A program made the position numbers and the translations under genes. The notes beneath the pieces are model-generated. The model made no database searches, was not told the origin of the DNA, and saw nothing but the letters and a program-made list of their open reading frames with translations. A stretch of DNA of 64,000 bases, taken from contig JAIWNE010000023.1 of NCBI GenBank assembly GCA_025331445.1, positions 298,351-362,350 of the forward strand, written 5' to 3'. Source of the stretch: Blakeslea trispora (lineage: Eukaryota > Mucoromycota > Mucoromycetes > Mucorales > Choanephoraceae). Each line of letters opens with the position of its first letter. Position 1 is the first letter of the stretch. Positions 1 to 11,315 of this stretch are shown one piece after another.

Positions 1-875
1 TCTTTTTTTTTCATTTCCCTTGTTTAAAGATTTTGTGCTTTATTATCCATCAAATACTCTGTGCTAAAGTGTTACAAGATTTTTAAGTAGAATAGAAACA
101 TAAAGAAAAGCTTAGCTTAGACAAAATTATTGTGTATAACTGAAATGCATGTCTATGATGAGAAGATAGTCGTTTCACTGATTTTAATTCTAGCGTAAAA
201 CATGTATGCTACTATCCATTTTGGCTCAAGAAGTGTTGGAGGGGTGATCAAGCTAGGCTGGTTAAGCTGATGAAGAGAGGGATTTTGAAAGCAAATAGCT
301 ATCTGACTAGAAAACCAAAAAAAAATAGAGTAATGCGCATGTTTAGGAAAACAAGTTTTTTGTATTGGTGTATTGATAGTTGAGATTTCCTAAATGGAAA
401 GACTGTATCATTTGATATAATATTTGAGTGACCTCGTTTGACTTTCTCACAGAAACAAAAAGCTATATAAGAAAAAAGGGGAGTCAGAGCACTAAGGCAT
501 GAAAGGAAACAATCACTCAACTACTAGTTTGATTGCAGCAACCTAGAACAGTAAGAAAATCAATCAGTTATGTTTGCTTACAAGCCAAATTAAAAGATCA
601 ACAGTTGAACATGGTTGATTCAGAAATATAGATGACTGTTTGATTAAAATATGTGGAATTTTACTCCTTTTTCTTTAAGATCAAAGTGTTAAAATATGAC
701 TAAAAAGTAAAAAAAAAAAAAATCAACCTGTATCTCAAGTACTCCAAAAAGAAATAGTATCAAAATAAATTAAAAGCAAGGTATAGATGGTGGTATGTAC
801 AATTACAAATTTATAAATATATATAATAATTATTTACATGGATAATATAGACCAGCTACAAAATTGGCAAACAAG
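1..875. other. AT-rich intergenic stretch, no gene seen
   Basis: No open frame here has recognisable protein character. The stretch holds short A/T homopolymers and lies downstream of the Sel1-repeat gene, whose stop codon is at 876-878, so it may include that gene's 3' UTR. Confidence 0.6.
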
Positions 876-1676
876 TTATTTCTTTGCCTTCTTCTTATCT
901 ACCTTGGTAGTCCAACCAGGCTCTTCGACTTGATCGTATTTTGATTTCCAGATCCATGAGTTACCAATCATACCTTGTCCTTGCCTTTCGGCCATGCGAT
1001 AGTATTTAGCAGCCAAAAAGGTATCTTTCTTGACTCCCAAGCCATGAAGATAACAAAAACCAAGATCATTTTGAGCATCAGGATCACCTAAATGAGATGC
1101 CACCTGAAAATAATAAGTGGCCGTCTCTAGATTCTTGGGTACACCCCAGCCATGCCGAAAGCAAACACCCAATTCATGAATAGCCAAAACGAGTTCTGAT
1201 TTGGCTACAGTATAGGTAGCTGATGTCGTTTGAAGATCATATACAGCTGATTCAGCAGCTGTCTGCAGATACTGGACTGCCTGCATCGGATTCTTCTTAC
1301 AGCCCCAGCCATGGCGAAGAGCAATGCCATAGAAAAACAAGCCAAGTGGATAACCATTCTCAGCACATAAGCGCCAATAGTAAGTCGCTTTTTCCAGCTG
1401 TCCATTCTCGTGATACTTGAGACCCATCTGAAGGTAAATTTCGTCCTGACTCTTCTTATCTTCTTCAGATGGTAAATCATTCATCAGACTGTTGCTGCTG
1501 TTTGACTTTACTGTGATTAATGAAGGTTGAATGGAACGAGGGCGATAAAGGTCTGTAGGGTGATCGTTTTTACAGGATAATTGAGGGTCTGATTGTTGTC
1601 TTGAAGGAAACAATGAAGAGAATCGCTTTTGATAACTGTCTTGGTTTGATAAAAACACTTTTTTCAATCTGTTCAT
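876..1676 (-). CDS. Sel1-repeat (HCP-like) protein
   Basis: Uninterrupted 266-residue protein, ATG at 1676 and TAA at 876. From about residue 80 it shows tandem Sel1-like (TPR-like) repeats with the usual signatures: LGLFFYGIALRHGWG, LGVCFRHGWGVPKN and LGFCYLHGLGVKKD, each followed by an A.YY motif. The first ~70 residues are Ser/Pro/Gln-rich and look disordered. The tail has GNSWIWKSKYD and then a Lys-rich end, a pattern I associate with fungal Sel1 proteins near the Dsf2/chitin-synthase-activator group (from memory, not tested). Such proteins act as adaptor scaffolds; the partner is unknown. No intron is needed. The family call is firm and the role is not. Confidence 0.85.
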   Translation of the reverse strand: MNRLKKVFLSNQDSYQKRFSSLFPSRQQSDPQLSCKNDHPTDLYRPRSIQPSLITVKSNSSNSLMNDLPSEEDKKSQDEIYLQMGLKYHENGQLEKATYYWRLCAENGYPLGLFFYGIALRHGWGCKKNPMQAVQYLQTAAESAVYDLQTTSATYTVAKSELVLAIHELGVCFRHGWGVPKNLETATYYFQVASHLGDPDAQNDLGFCYLHGLGVKKDTFLAAKYYRMAERQGQGMIGNSWIWKSKYDQVEEPGWTTKVDKKKAKK

Positions 1677-2513
1677 GATGTAAGGAAAAAAAAAAAGAGG
1701 AGGAGGAGAGGGAAAAATGCAAAATATTTGTTAATATGAGAAAATATACAACTTGAAAGAGAGAGAGAATCTTTTTTTTTCTTTGGATAGTTAATTCGTG
1801 CACTAAAAATACATAGAACACATGCGGACTTTTAAATGTCTCTGAGCCATTTAAAAAAGAGACATAAAAATAAAAGCTTATTAGATTGGTTCACTATTAG
1901 ATCTTTTTTTTTTTTCTTTTAAAAAAAAAAAATACCAAATTTGAACAACAATAAGAAAAAAAAAGAAGGATTTGGTGCTTGAGCCAGATTTGGAATGAAT
2001 CAATTTGAGACAGAAACAACACTCAAGTTGAATGTTTCAAGCGAATTCTCTTTCAATTTGGATGATATTTTTTCCCAATTGTTTGGGACAACTTTATCTC
2101 TCACACACACACAAAAAAAAGAGAAAAGAAAATTGGCGGGCTTTTCAAGAGTTTTCTGTGACTGGAGGACATAATACAAAAGAAAGAAGCTCAGGGGCTG
2201 TTGCGTGAATATGAGAACAAACATGATTGATTGAGTAAGTTATATATCAATTGAATCTTGCACACTATTCCTCTCTAGATTACAGTCATTTAAGAAAATA
2301 CATGTATAAACTTCAATAAAGACAGATTTATTTACTTGATGATCAAAATCAGTTTACTATCCATTTACTTTTTGTGTACCACATTTACTTACAAGTTCCT
2401 CCCCCACTTTCTCATTTTTTTTTTAAAATTGTATTTTATGCTTAAATATTTAATAACCGAAAAAGAGGAGTAAAACTGAACAAGTCATTGCCTTTGTTCT
2501 TATTGGCTTAATC
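1677..2513. other. AT-rich intergenic stretch, no gene seen
   Basis: Upstream (promoter side) of the Sel1-repeat gene. It holds many poly-A/T runs and a short (CA)n tract near 2103-2112. No coding signal was recognised. Confidence 0.55.
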
Positions 2514-2894
2514 TCATGTATAATTTTTTTTAGGAACGATGAACATTGTTTTCAAAATTGCGATGCTATAGAAAGAAGTTAAACAATCGAAACATATCCT
2601 CTTTTCCCCCCTTTTAGAATACTTTACGTTACGTAACATGGCAGGGTAAAGATCCCAGGATGGTGTTGTCTCTTGTTCTCTATGATGTTGTATGCGTCGA
2701 GAATGAGTGTTCATGCAAAGAAAATGGTTTTGCTTTTTGGATGAACTTTTGAGTCGCACAGGCTGATGTACATAGCCGTTACCCAAGCGGCGAGAAAGTG
2801 CTGGATATAAGTCATAATTGGGCATTGTCTTCATGTAGTTTTCATGATAAAGGCGAGGTGTTGTTTCAAGATGCACAGTGTTGTTATTGGACAT
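2514..2894 (-). CDS. Hypothetical small protein with two DLYPA motifs
   Basis: Open frame of 126 codons from an ATG at 2894. I do not recognise a family. It carries two near-identical short motifs about 55 residues apart: MPNYDLYPALSRR near residue 25 and TPSWDLYPAMLRN near residue 80. Both are followed by basic residues, so this could be a short linear-motif protein rather than a random frame. The last ~35 residues are hydrophobic and Cys-rich and may be read-through past a splice donor near 2630. Supported only by the internal motif repetition. Confidence 0.35.
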   Translation of the reverse strand: MSNNNTVHLETTPRLYHENYMKTMPNYDLYPALSRRLGNGYVHQPVRLKSSSKKQNHFLCMNTHSRRIQHHREQETTPSWDLYPAMLRNVKYSKRGEKRICFDCLTSFYSIAILKTMFIVPKKNYT

Positions 2895-3270
2895 ACTGGT
2901 GTTGAACCAGGAATCTAAAAAGTTGAAAGAAAAAAAAAATAAAGAAAAAAAGAAAGAAAGAAAGAGAATGTGGTGCTTTTTAAATGCATAACAATGTTCA
3001 GTTTCTAATAATTTTAATATCAGGAGAGCATATCATGTGATATTTTAATAGTATTGGTGCATGTCACCCGAACATGTTGATGACACATGTTTATCGAACA
3101 AACATTGAAACAGTCCGAACCCTTATCAAGACACTTGACACACACACAAGATAATTTGTGTCATTTGAATGGCTTTCTATTGATAATAAGGCTGGTTTAA
3201 GCAAAAAAATATCTGATTACAATGATTGTGAACAAAATAACTGGGCATTAGACTAAAAAGCTGCTTATAA
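2895..3270. other. AT-rich intergenic stretch
   Basis: Contains a run of AAAG/GAAA repeats near 2945-2965 and no recognisable gene. It separates the DLYPA-motif frame from the transposase relic. Confidence 0.5.
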
Positions 3271-3850
3271 GTTTAATGATCAATGGAGAGAAAATTGCAG
3301 GAAACCATCTTGCCTGGTTTATAAACCAGTTTTCAAAGTTAAGCGTAAAGCAAGTAACGTAAAAACTGACGGAGGAACACTATTTAAAATGAAATGGTTG
3401 AAAAGCATCCTACTTGGATTGTGAAAGATACTACAGAATCCCTTTGTGAAACTTTTCATGGCTTAACAGTTCACGAATCTACTCTATATCGTCACATGAC
3501 TGAAAAGCTGGAATCCACTTTGACTCGCACACAAGCAAAGATGTGTAAACCCGAAATTTTGAACAAACGTAGACAATTGATTGAACATATCGATGAAACC
3601 CTTTTTTATAAAATAAGATGCATTTTTGTGGACGAAAGCGGGTTCAAGAAAAAAACATAATACGTCCCGTGGCATGGTCTAGGAAAGGCGAACCTGCAAA
3701 AAAGTGGATTTAAAAGCAGAAGGCACTAATCTGAGTATATCGAGTTGTATGTCAGCCTATGATTGCTGTTTCCAAAACACTCATTCGCATTTGTGAAGAA
3801 GGGACCAAGAAGATGCATCCCAGCTTTTATCGCTTTCTTCTGTTAACTAT
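3271..3850 (+). pseudogene. Degenerate DDE_3/Tc1-IS630-type transposase relic
   Basis: The clearest part is 3394-3660. It reads VEKHPTWIVKDTTESLCETF, then a helix-turn-helix-like segment ending LTRTQAKM, then CIFVDESGF, which is the motif around the first catalytic Asp. Continuing in other frames gives RPVAWSRKGEPAKK and, near 3770-3845, AVSKTLIRICEEGTKK. The same transposase therefore persists with several frameshifts and stops. The C-terminal D and E motifs and any terminal inverted repeats were not found. An old, dead copy of a transposase family common in Mucorales genomes (family memory). Confidence 0.7.
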
Positions 3851-4399
3851 AATATGCTTGGGTTCTAGTTGTTTCTAGTGTTTCCGATGGAGGCTTGGAG
3901 AAACGATACTCTACAAGCATTTTCTTGTGTTCTTCTTGAAGTTTCAGCATGGTATCAGTAGTTTCTTCAAGTAAACTCTTGTAAAGTATAAAATTGTTAC
4001 TTGCGTACTCTTCATTCATTACAGAAATCATTTTTTTTTTTTGTGAAAATTACCTTCATTGACCAGTAAAAGTTTATGATTCTTCATCTCGTTTTTTTTT
4101 TTTTTTTTTTTTTTCAAACTCTGGTTGCAAATGGAGTTTTCTCTCCAACCAAAGTTCCCTTTATGTTCGTACCTAAGGCTCTATAAGTAAATCGTTTTTT
4201 TCTTCTAGAGCATTTAGTCGTTCATCACTTTGTAAATTTAGCAGAATTATATATTTGTTACCCGAGTGAAGAAGACCTTCATCTGACCAAACTGTTCAAT
4301 CGAGGCAAAATATAAAAGTATCTGCAATCGTTTTTTAACATTGACAATGCTCCAAATAACCCCCCCCCTTGTGGGTAGTCAAATGTGATTTTTAAGCGA
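3851..4399. other. Non-coding stretch with long T run and C run
   Basis: Contains a 21-base T run at about 4091-4114 and an 8-9 base C run near 4361-4369. A 62-codon minus-strand frame (3843-4031, rich in Glu/Lys/Leu, possibly coiled coil) overlaps the start, but nothing supports it as a gene. Confidence 0.45.
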
Positions 4400-4738
4400 T
4401 CAGTACACCCCGAAATGAGATGATGTTTCAAGTAATAAAATCTCTAGGCGATGAATGCCATAGAGTGTTATTATTCCGTCTACCTTGTATTGTCCTGCAT
4501 CATCTCGATACAAACCCGCAGAATCCAATTGGGTGGACATTGCTTTTAATGGTATTTCACCAACCGTGAACTCTGATTGACTTTTTTCTCTAGTGTAAAT
4601 ATTTTCATCCAAAATAGTAACAAGCTTTATATGGATTACACGTACAATATTTCTACTTTTTAAGAATGAAGCATATTCAATAACTTCCTTTGGGACATCA
4701 AAGTTAATGATCCAGTCTAGATCATCTTTGTAGTCCAT
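4400..4738 (-). pseudogene. Fragment of hypothetical protein, possibly PD-(D/E)XK-like
   Basis: Open frame of 112 codons with protein-like composition, starting at the ATG at 4738. Its C-terminal half reads LYRDDAGQYKVDGIITLYG and then RLEILLLETSSHFG, after which it stops abruptly. The spacing of an Asp-Gly, a beta-strand-like segment and a hydrophobic LLLET strand resembles the core of PD-(D/E)XK nuclease-fold domains. Similar hypothetical proteins are repeated in Mucorales genomes (memory, not checked), where the chain continues past the SSHFG motif. This copy therefore looks truncated at both ends. No partner gene was recognised. Confidence 0.4.
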
Positions 4739-5372
4739 CGCAACAACGTTGAATTCTTTTGAGTTTGTTCAAGTCTTCATGACTTTGGATGTAATAGTTG
4801 AAAAAAGTCCCATTCCGCCGCGCCATTTGTATGAAAAAACTCTCTATTCTTATTGCTAGAATGAGGTGCTTTAAAATCTTTTAAATTATCGTCTAGTTTC
4901 ATATTCTAGTTGTTAGGAAACGAAAAAGAAGGTCAATCAAATTTAGTACTCTGCTCTTTTTTTTTTTGCAAGTTGAGAGGGTTACACTGAAAATGCCACT
5001 GCATAAAATACAAAAGGTAATGGGTAGCAAAATGTCAGGGAAAGAAAAATACATTCTTTAATGAATTTATGAGTTTTGATTTGATTGTATTATAGTATTG
5101 ATTGAACGACTAAATATCAAAAGAGCAATCAGGAATTCCTTGTTTTCCAAGGGCAAATGGGACAAAAGCAACCAAAAGTGTCAAAAAATGGCAAGGTAGG
5201 AGTATGTAGTATAGTTGCATGAAAGTGGCAAAATCATCAGATACTATTGGCTAATGGAATAAAACGTCATCCTTTAAAAATTGATTGGTATGCCATTTCA
5301 GTTTAGTAAACTGCTTTCTTTTTTTTCCTTTTTCTTTTCTTACAAATACTCTCTTCATTGCAAACAAACATG
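4739..5372. other. Intergenic stretch, no gene seen
   Basis: AT-rich with no recognisable coding or repeat signal. It ends at the first unit of the 212-base duplication. Confidence 0.5.
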
Positions 5373-5584
5373 ATCGGGTCGGGATAAGTTGATTTGTTCT
5401 CTTATCTTGGTAACCGCTATCTTTATACTGTAGGGCAGAAGCAAGGTATACGGATAGTTTGGTTGTGAGCAATCTCTGTGGGCTTGGTGGAATCCCTAAT
5501 ACGCGACGCAGCTAAGGCACGTTCCAGGAGCTGGCTTACTTGAGAATTGTAATGTTCACTAGTAAGTTGCTCATCGAGATTGCT
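5373..5584. repeat. 212-base direct repeat, unit 1
   Basis: Begins ATCGGGTCGGGATAAGTTG and ends CATCGAGATTGCT. It recurs almost exactly at 5619-5830 in the same orientation, with a few single-base changes near the 3' part. On the minus strand it encodes a short frame containing SQLLERALAASRIRDSTKP. This loosely recalls the N-terminal segment of tyrosine recombinases of retroelements, but is too short to assign. Confidence 0.85.
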
Positions 5585-5618
5585 GTGATGAAGAGAAGTA
5601 AGCAAAGCTTAAACCACA

Positions 5619-5830
5619 ATCGGGTCGGGATAAGTTGATTTGTTCTCTTATCTTGGTAACCGCTATCTTTATACTGTAGGGCAGAAGCAAGGTATACGGA
5701 TAGTTTGGTTGTGAGCAATCTCTGTGGGCTTGGTGGAATCCCTAATACGCGACGCAGCTAAGGCACGTTCCAAGAGCTGGCTTACTCGAAAACTGTAATG
5801 TTCACTAGTAGGTTGCTCATCGAGATTGCT
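5619..5830. repeat. 212-base direct repeat, unit 2
   Basis: Second copy of the unit at 5373-5584, separated from it by 34 bases of unrelated sequence. The near-identity implies a recent duplication, or two split direct repeats left by a deleted mobile element. Confidence 0.85.
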
Positions 5831-7102
5831 TTTGTTTAATGTGATGCTTACACCAAATATATATCTATTTATATATAAGGTAAAAAAAGTTATATTTTTT
5901 GTATTAATGTTCATCTTTTTTTTTATATATCTTATATAACTTGTTTTCTTTGATCTCCCAACTTCCCTTTGCCGTGTGCTGATATTACCATTGCGATGTT
6001 GGGAAGAGGCTCTTTGACATTTATTTTGGGCTATTTCCTTATTTTCCTTCTGGAATTCATTGTACTTTCACCCTTTCGTGATTAATCCTGTTAGTATCAA
6101 AGCTTGAAAACCAAGAAGTATTGAAAGTTTTCTTTGCTCAATAGCAACAATAATAATATATTTAGATGGGCTTTTATATTATAAAGTTAGGAAGTAACAC
6201 GTAGTGCTATCTTTAACCTTTAGTTCGTGATGTTGCCTCTTAAGTTCTTAATTGTTGTTCTTGACTCACAGATTTGGAAAAAGCTCTCAGGAAAAATATG
6301 CGTTGTTGACTCTTTTGAGATATTTATTCCCTGTGTTAACATCTTCTCTAAAAAAGAAGAAGGCGTATTTTTGCTTTGATGATCATTCTAATGCTTATAC
6401 ATTTTCATTTATTGAATGAGAAATTCAATGAAAAAAGATTAAGCTACAGGTTTATTGATCCATAGGTGACATGTTTAGAAAATAAAAAAAGAGAAAGAGC
6501 AGTTCTTTGGGAGTATTTGTATGATCAATAAGGCATCAAAAAAGATGACATGCAGTTGGCCCTAGAAATCCTTAAAAAAATAAATAACGGTAATCTGGCT
6601 TAGTTTTCAGGAAATAAGTCAAATTTATTTTGCAACATTGAAAATTTAGGAACAACAAGGCGTTCTCAAGACAAGCTCCTTTGTATTTTGTTTACTCTAC
6701 AATGAACCAATAGGAAAGAATCAGAGCTACCTGTGTTTCAGAACTTCAAGAAAGAGCAAACATCCAACTTAACAAGTCACCATGTTGGCTTCATTTAGAG
6801 AAAAGGGTGGGAGGAGAACAATGTCCCCCCCTCCAAAGACTTTCAACACAAAGCGATAACTTTTATCATTTCGCTTTCTTGATAATGGAAATAAATAAAT
6901 GTAATATCACACGCACAAGTGTATCTTGAAAAAACATGTAAGAAACAAAAAAGAAAGGACCATCTTTTTCAATCAATCATAGAGCTCCCTCCCCCTTTAA
7001 AGTTAGCCATTCAAAATTTCAGGTTTTGATTTAGATATATCTCTTTTCTTTAAAGCACAGTGTTATCCCCAAGTTGGCTTATAGACCACATAAAGAACTT
7101 TA
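5831..7102. other. Intergenic stretch, no gene seen
   Basis: 1.27 kb of AT-rich sequence downstream of the thiolase gene. I see no coding signal, RNA gene or repeat. Confidence 0.5.
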
Positions 7103-8593
7103 TTACAACTTGGCTTGCAAAAACTCTGCTCTGTGCTTGGATGCAGCTCTTTCAAACTCTTGTTTAGTAATGCCTCTTGCTTCAACAGCAGGGTTATAGT
7201 CAGTACGAGGTTGAACTCTAGAAGCATTGGCTTTCTTATACAGAGTGACAACAACTGCACCACCTAATCCAACATTATGTTGAAGAGCAAACTTGACGTT
7301 CGGTACTTGTCGATCTCCTGCCCAATATCTTGTTTGCCACACGAGTTCTATTTAAACAGATCGTTAGTCTATGTAAATCAAAGCGAGTCAGGTCACTTTT
7401 ACCTGCACATTGAGCCAAACCGGTGGCTCCTAATGGATGGCCCTTTGAGATAAGACCCCCTGAAGGATTGACCACATACTTTCCACCAAACGTATTATCC
7501 TTGTTATCAATCAAGGTATGCGCCTTTCCTTTAGGAGTCAAACCAAGACAATCATAAGTAATGAGTTCATTGGCTGAAAAACAATCATGGAGTTCAATCA
7601 CTTGAATATCATCTGGTGTGATATTTGCCTTCTTGTAGACCTCAGCTGCTGCACGTCGTGTCATATCAGCACCAGACCATTCGATAGCATCCTTTGAGAG
7701 CAAATGAGGTGAGTCAGTAGCCATCACTTGAGCCACAATCTCCACTGCTTGATCCCATAACTTGTGTTTCTCAACAAAGGCTTCACTTGCAACAATAGCA
7801 CAGCCTGCACCATCTGAGGTAGGACAACATTGAAGCTTAGTCAAGGGACCAAAGACTTGAGGTGATTGTTCTACTTGTTCCAATGTATAGATATCACGGA
7901 ACTGAGAATAGGGATTGAGTGCACTGTGGCGGTGGTTCTTTTCGGCAATCTTGGCCAAGTGGCGCGGTGTGGCGCCATATTTCTCCATATAGGCAATACC
8001 AGCATTACCAAACACTTGAGCAGCACCAGGCGCTTTTTTATCAAACCCACGTTCTTGAAGCATACGTGTCATGACATGATCTAAGAAATTGGGAAAATCA
8101 ATTAGATGGTATGGTGTCTAATGGTCTACTCTCTATTCTTTACCTATTGGATTGGTACGATCTGAAAAGACAGAACTAAGGGATCCTCTGGCCATACGTT
8201 CAAATCCAAGTGCCATTGCACATTCAACTGAACCAGAAGCTACTGCATTACGTGCTTGATAGAGTGCGGTCGATCCAGTAGAACAATTGTTGTTGACATT
8301 GATGATTGGGATTTGTGTCATGCCAAGTTGGTACAAGACACGTTGACCAGCTGTGCTATCGTTATAGACATAACCTACAGCAGCATATTCTACTGAATCA
8401 TAAGAAACACCTGCATCATTCAATGCTTTCACAGCTGCTTCAAGACCAAATTCTAATTCAAGCAAAATTTAGCTTTCTTTCTTTCTTTTCTTAGTTTCAT
8501 CTTACCAGGATAATCAACCTCACCTCGAGGCTTAATAAATTTGGACATGCCAACACCAATCACATACACTTTATTTGAAGGCATTGCTTTCAT
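7103..8593 (-). CDS. Peroxisomal SCPx-type 3-ketoacyl-CoA thiolase
   Basis: Four exons read cleanly: 8593-8506, 8452-8144, 8080-7403 and 7347-7103, giving 439 residues (start at 8593, or in-frame ATG 8584). The protein matches the thiolase half of sterol carrier protein x. It has the N-terminal [11 protein letters not shown], the catalytic-Cys loop [14 protein letters not shown], then [21 protein letters not shown], the [18 protein letters not shown]is/Gly loop and [10 protein letters not shown]. There is no C-terminal SCP2 lipid-binding domain. The last residues are QAKL, a peroxisomal PTS1 signal of the AKL type. Predicted role: thiolytic cleavage of 3-ketoacyl-CoA, probably branched or sterol-like chains, in peroxisomes. 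It lies 193 bases upstream of the Iml2-like gene's stop codon, on the same strand. Confidence 0.93.
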
Positions 8594-8786
8594 TGAAAGA
8601 AAAAAACAAAAAGCTTGAGAAAAAAAAAGAAAGAAAAAAGAAAAGAAGTAGTTTTTTTGTCTTTTAAGGGAAAAAAAAAATTGTCATTGAGTAACAGGTT
8701 TATTGCTGTATGAGAAAACTTTAAACAGGAAAAACTAAAATGCCATGAAAAGCAACATCATGTGTGGTTTCTTCCTGTACTACTAC

Positions 8787-11315
8787 TTAACAAAAAAAAT
8801 CCTCTAATTTCTCAATCAACAATTGACACCGCACATGCAATCGACTATCCCAATCTGAATCACCCGTATTATCTGAAGTAACAGATGGCTCATACAGATG
8901 ATCGTTCGGTTGTTGCTGTTCTTGCTGTTGTTGTTGTTGTTGACGATGCTGTAGATGCTTTTCAGACTTGGTAATCCATTCACGTGATTCTCTAGACAAC
9001 TTCTTTTGATCTTGCTTTGATAGACTAGGCTGCATCATCTGGAAACAACACAAACAAGCCATCTCATACAATGCATGTGGAATAACCCAACAATCTTCAC
9101 TTGCCCTGTCCTCTGCCAAGATGGCTTGACGTAAATAAAGATCGGCTAAATCAATATCACCCAATTCTCTCACGCTCACTCCCAACAAGAGATAGAGCAA
9201 GGCAAGATCAACACCGATATCTTGCTTGGGCACATTGGTGACCGTATCCTCCATGGTCTGTTTCATCATCATCAAGATATCTTGATCGAGTTGAGAGAAT
9301 CCGTTCCAGAGATAGACAAGTTCCCAAAGTGGATGGACAATCACGATCTGTTTAAGGCTCTCTCCATTCAGATCTTGTCCCTTGTTTTTCGATCGCCAAT
9401 GCTTGATTTTTCGTTCGGCAAAGATCTCATTGGGCAAAAGACGACCTCCCAACTGTCTTTTGCGTCTTAGAATGCTGGGGATCTGCATGAATTCAAGTGC
9501 AGATTTTTCATATTCTTCATCTGCAAACATACAACAGGTAGCGATATAATGATAAAATGCACGAGACCAATTGTTCATACTTTCCAAACGAAAGAAAGTT
9601 TCAGCAGCTTGAAAGTAATCACCTAAAAAGATTTGACCCCTTTAAGAAAGCGTTAAAAAAAAAAAGAGGGAGAAGAAGAAAGGTGTGGCAAAAAAAAAAG
9701 GAGAAAAAAAAAAAGAGATTACCATCCCATTTCATATACGGCCAATGCTTGAAGTTGTGCTAGTTCGGAACATCCACTGACTGAACCGGATTTCTTTTTG
9801 GTTGCCTTTTGTTGTTGATAATGATAACTACTGGATGAAATCACTAGATCGACACGAGCGTTTTCTCGACGTCTAGCATCTCGCAAGATCTCTACACCTC
9901 GTCTCGTCTTTCCTTCCATCTTGCAGAGCTTTCCTTCCAACAGTTTCCAGATCTTGCCTTGAGGAAAAGTGATCTTCATTTGATCGAGAATATGTCGTGC
10001 AGTTTCGAGACTGAGTGACTTGGGTAATAACTTGGGATGAACGAAAAGAGACAAGTTGGTATAATAGGCCAGTAACGAAAGTGCAGACAATGAAGAATAA
10101 AGACCATGGCTTTTAAAAGATTTGAGTAACAAATGAAGTGCAAAAGGTCGAGATGAATGAAATCCAAGTGTATTTAAAATCTTGTTGACTAATCCTAGTT
10201 TTTTTAGTCATTCTGGTTTAAAAAAAAAGTGTACCCTTTACCTCGAGGCGGAAGTAATGAAAAGATCAAACTGAACAGACCAATCCCAAAAAATATACCA
10301 CTTTCAACCGTTGTATCAATCAACACATAAGATGTCTCGATCAATTCAATTGGATTGCCATTACTTGAGATAGGCCTTCGTTTGGTCAAGGTGTCTGCTA
10401 ATAGCGGTGAAGGTACTCGTGTGGTAGGTACATCCATGGTGTCTGAGGTTGTATGAAGCAGACTGTTGCGCTTGTCTGTCCAAGAAGACGTATGAGATGG
10501 TGGCGAACTAGAAAAGGTAGATGAAATAGAGGAATGGGATGATCTCCGTTGTTTTGTTGGATCTGTCTTTTTCAACTGATGTGCATATTCAGATGCCTTT
10601 TGACCTGTTGTCGTTTCAAACATCTGCTCATATATCTTGTAGGCTTTTCGAAGTTTATAGGCAGCCTTCATGTAATCAATCCAACTGTTTCGTAAGAACT
10701 GAATGGTGGCGGCCATCAACATACAGTTGGTGGCTAATAGTTCATAGGGTATTTCAGGGGAAGAAGGCCTTGGACTGGATGGTCTAGAGGTGGGAGGGTA
10801 ATCGAAAAAGACAAAGGTGATGGGGTCTTCTTGGTCAGATGGATGTTTTTGTTGTTTTTTCGATTTGTTTGTGTGCCAAACTCTTCTTCGAGCCTTTTTC
10901 GAGAACTGTCTGGCTAATGCCTCTGCTGCTGCAATTCGGTCTAGTGCGATCTGGATCTTTTCTGACTCAAAACCAAGCATGGCTTCCACATAGGCAATCA
11001 GTGCATATCCAACTGCATGAAAAGGTGATTCTTGATGGTGTTGTAAAAAGATGGTGGTTGCCAGATTGAAATCATCATTGAAAAAGGCGTCCTGTCATGA
11101 TGATGAATAACAATAGGATAGATATATGTTATTAGATGGCTTACTAAACCCCGTTGTGTTTCACTAATCCAATAAGCAAGTAATTGAGGTGATGGTAATG
11201 CTGGGTCATCCTTTGAGGAAGCGCTTAGACTGATTAACACTGCAGCAGTATTGTTGGCTGCATACTTTAAGGATGAAGTAGTAAATTTGGATAAATTATT
11301 CAGTTGTCTAAGCAT
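8787..11315 (-). CDS. IML2: Iml2/TTC39-family TPR-like protein
   Basis: Four exons: 11315-11145, 11091-10242, 10194-9723 and 9639-8787, 781 residues. Family features are GLDAFFNDDFNLATTIF near residue 56, SPFHAVGYALIAYVEAMLGFE, a long helical middle, LPPRGLVNKILNTLGF, then YEMGW and NNWSRAFYHYIATCC. The third intron's acceptor is the CTTAAAG before 9639. The nearer TTTTTAG would give an immediate stop, so the upstream site decides the frame. Insertions are Ser/Pro-rich (about residues 120-230), and a Gln-rich stretch lies near the C-terminus. In yeast Iml2 is linked to lipid-droplet/inclusion-body clearance (known for the family). The ATG used is 11315, just inside a longer non-ATG frame. Confidence 0.88.

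Noticed and set aside
1205..1480. 91-codon minus-strand frame with hydrophobic residues
   Set aside because: Overlaps the Sel1-repeat gene in another frame; the Sel1 motifs show which frame is real.
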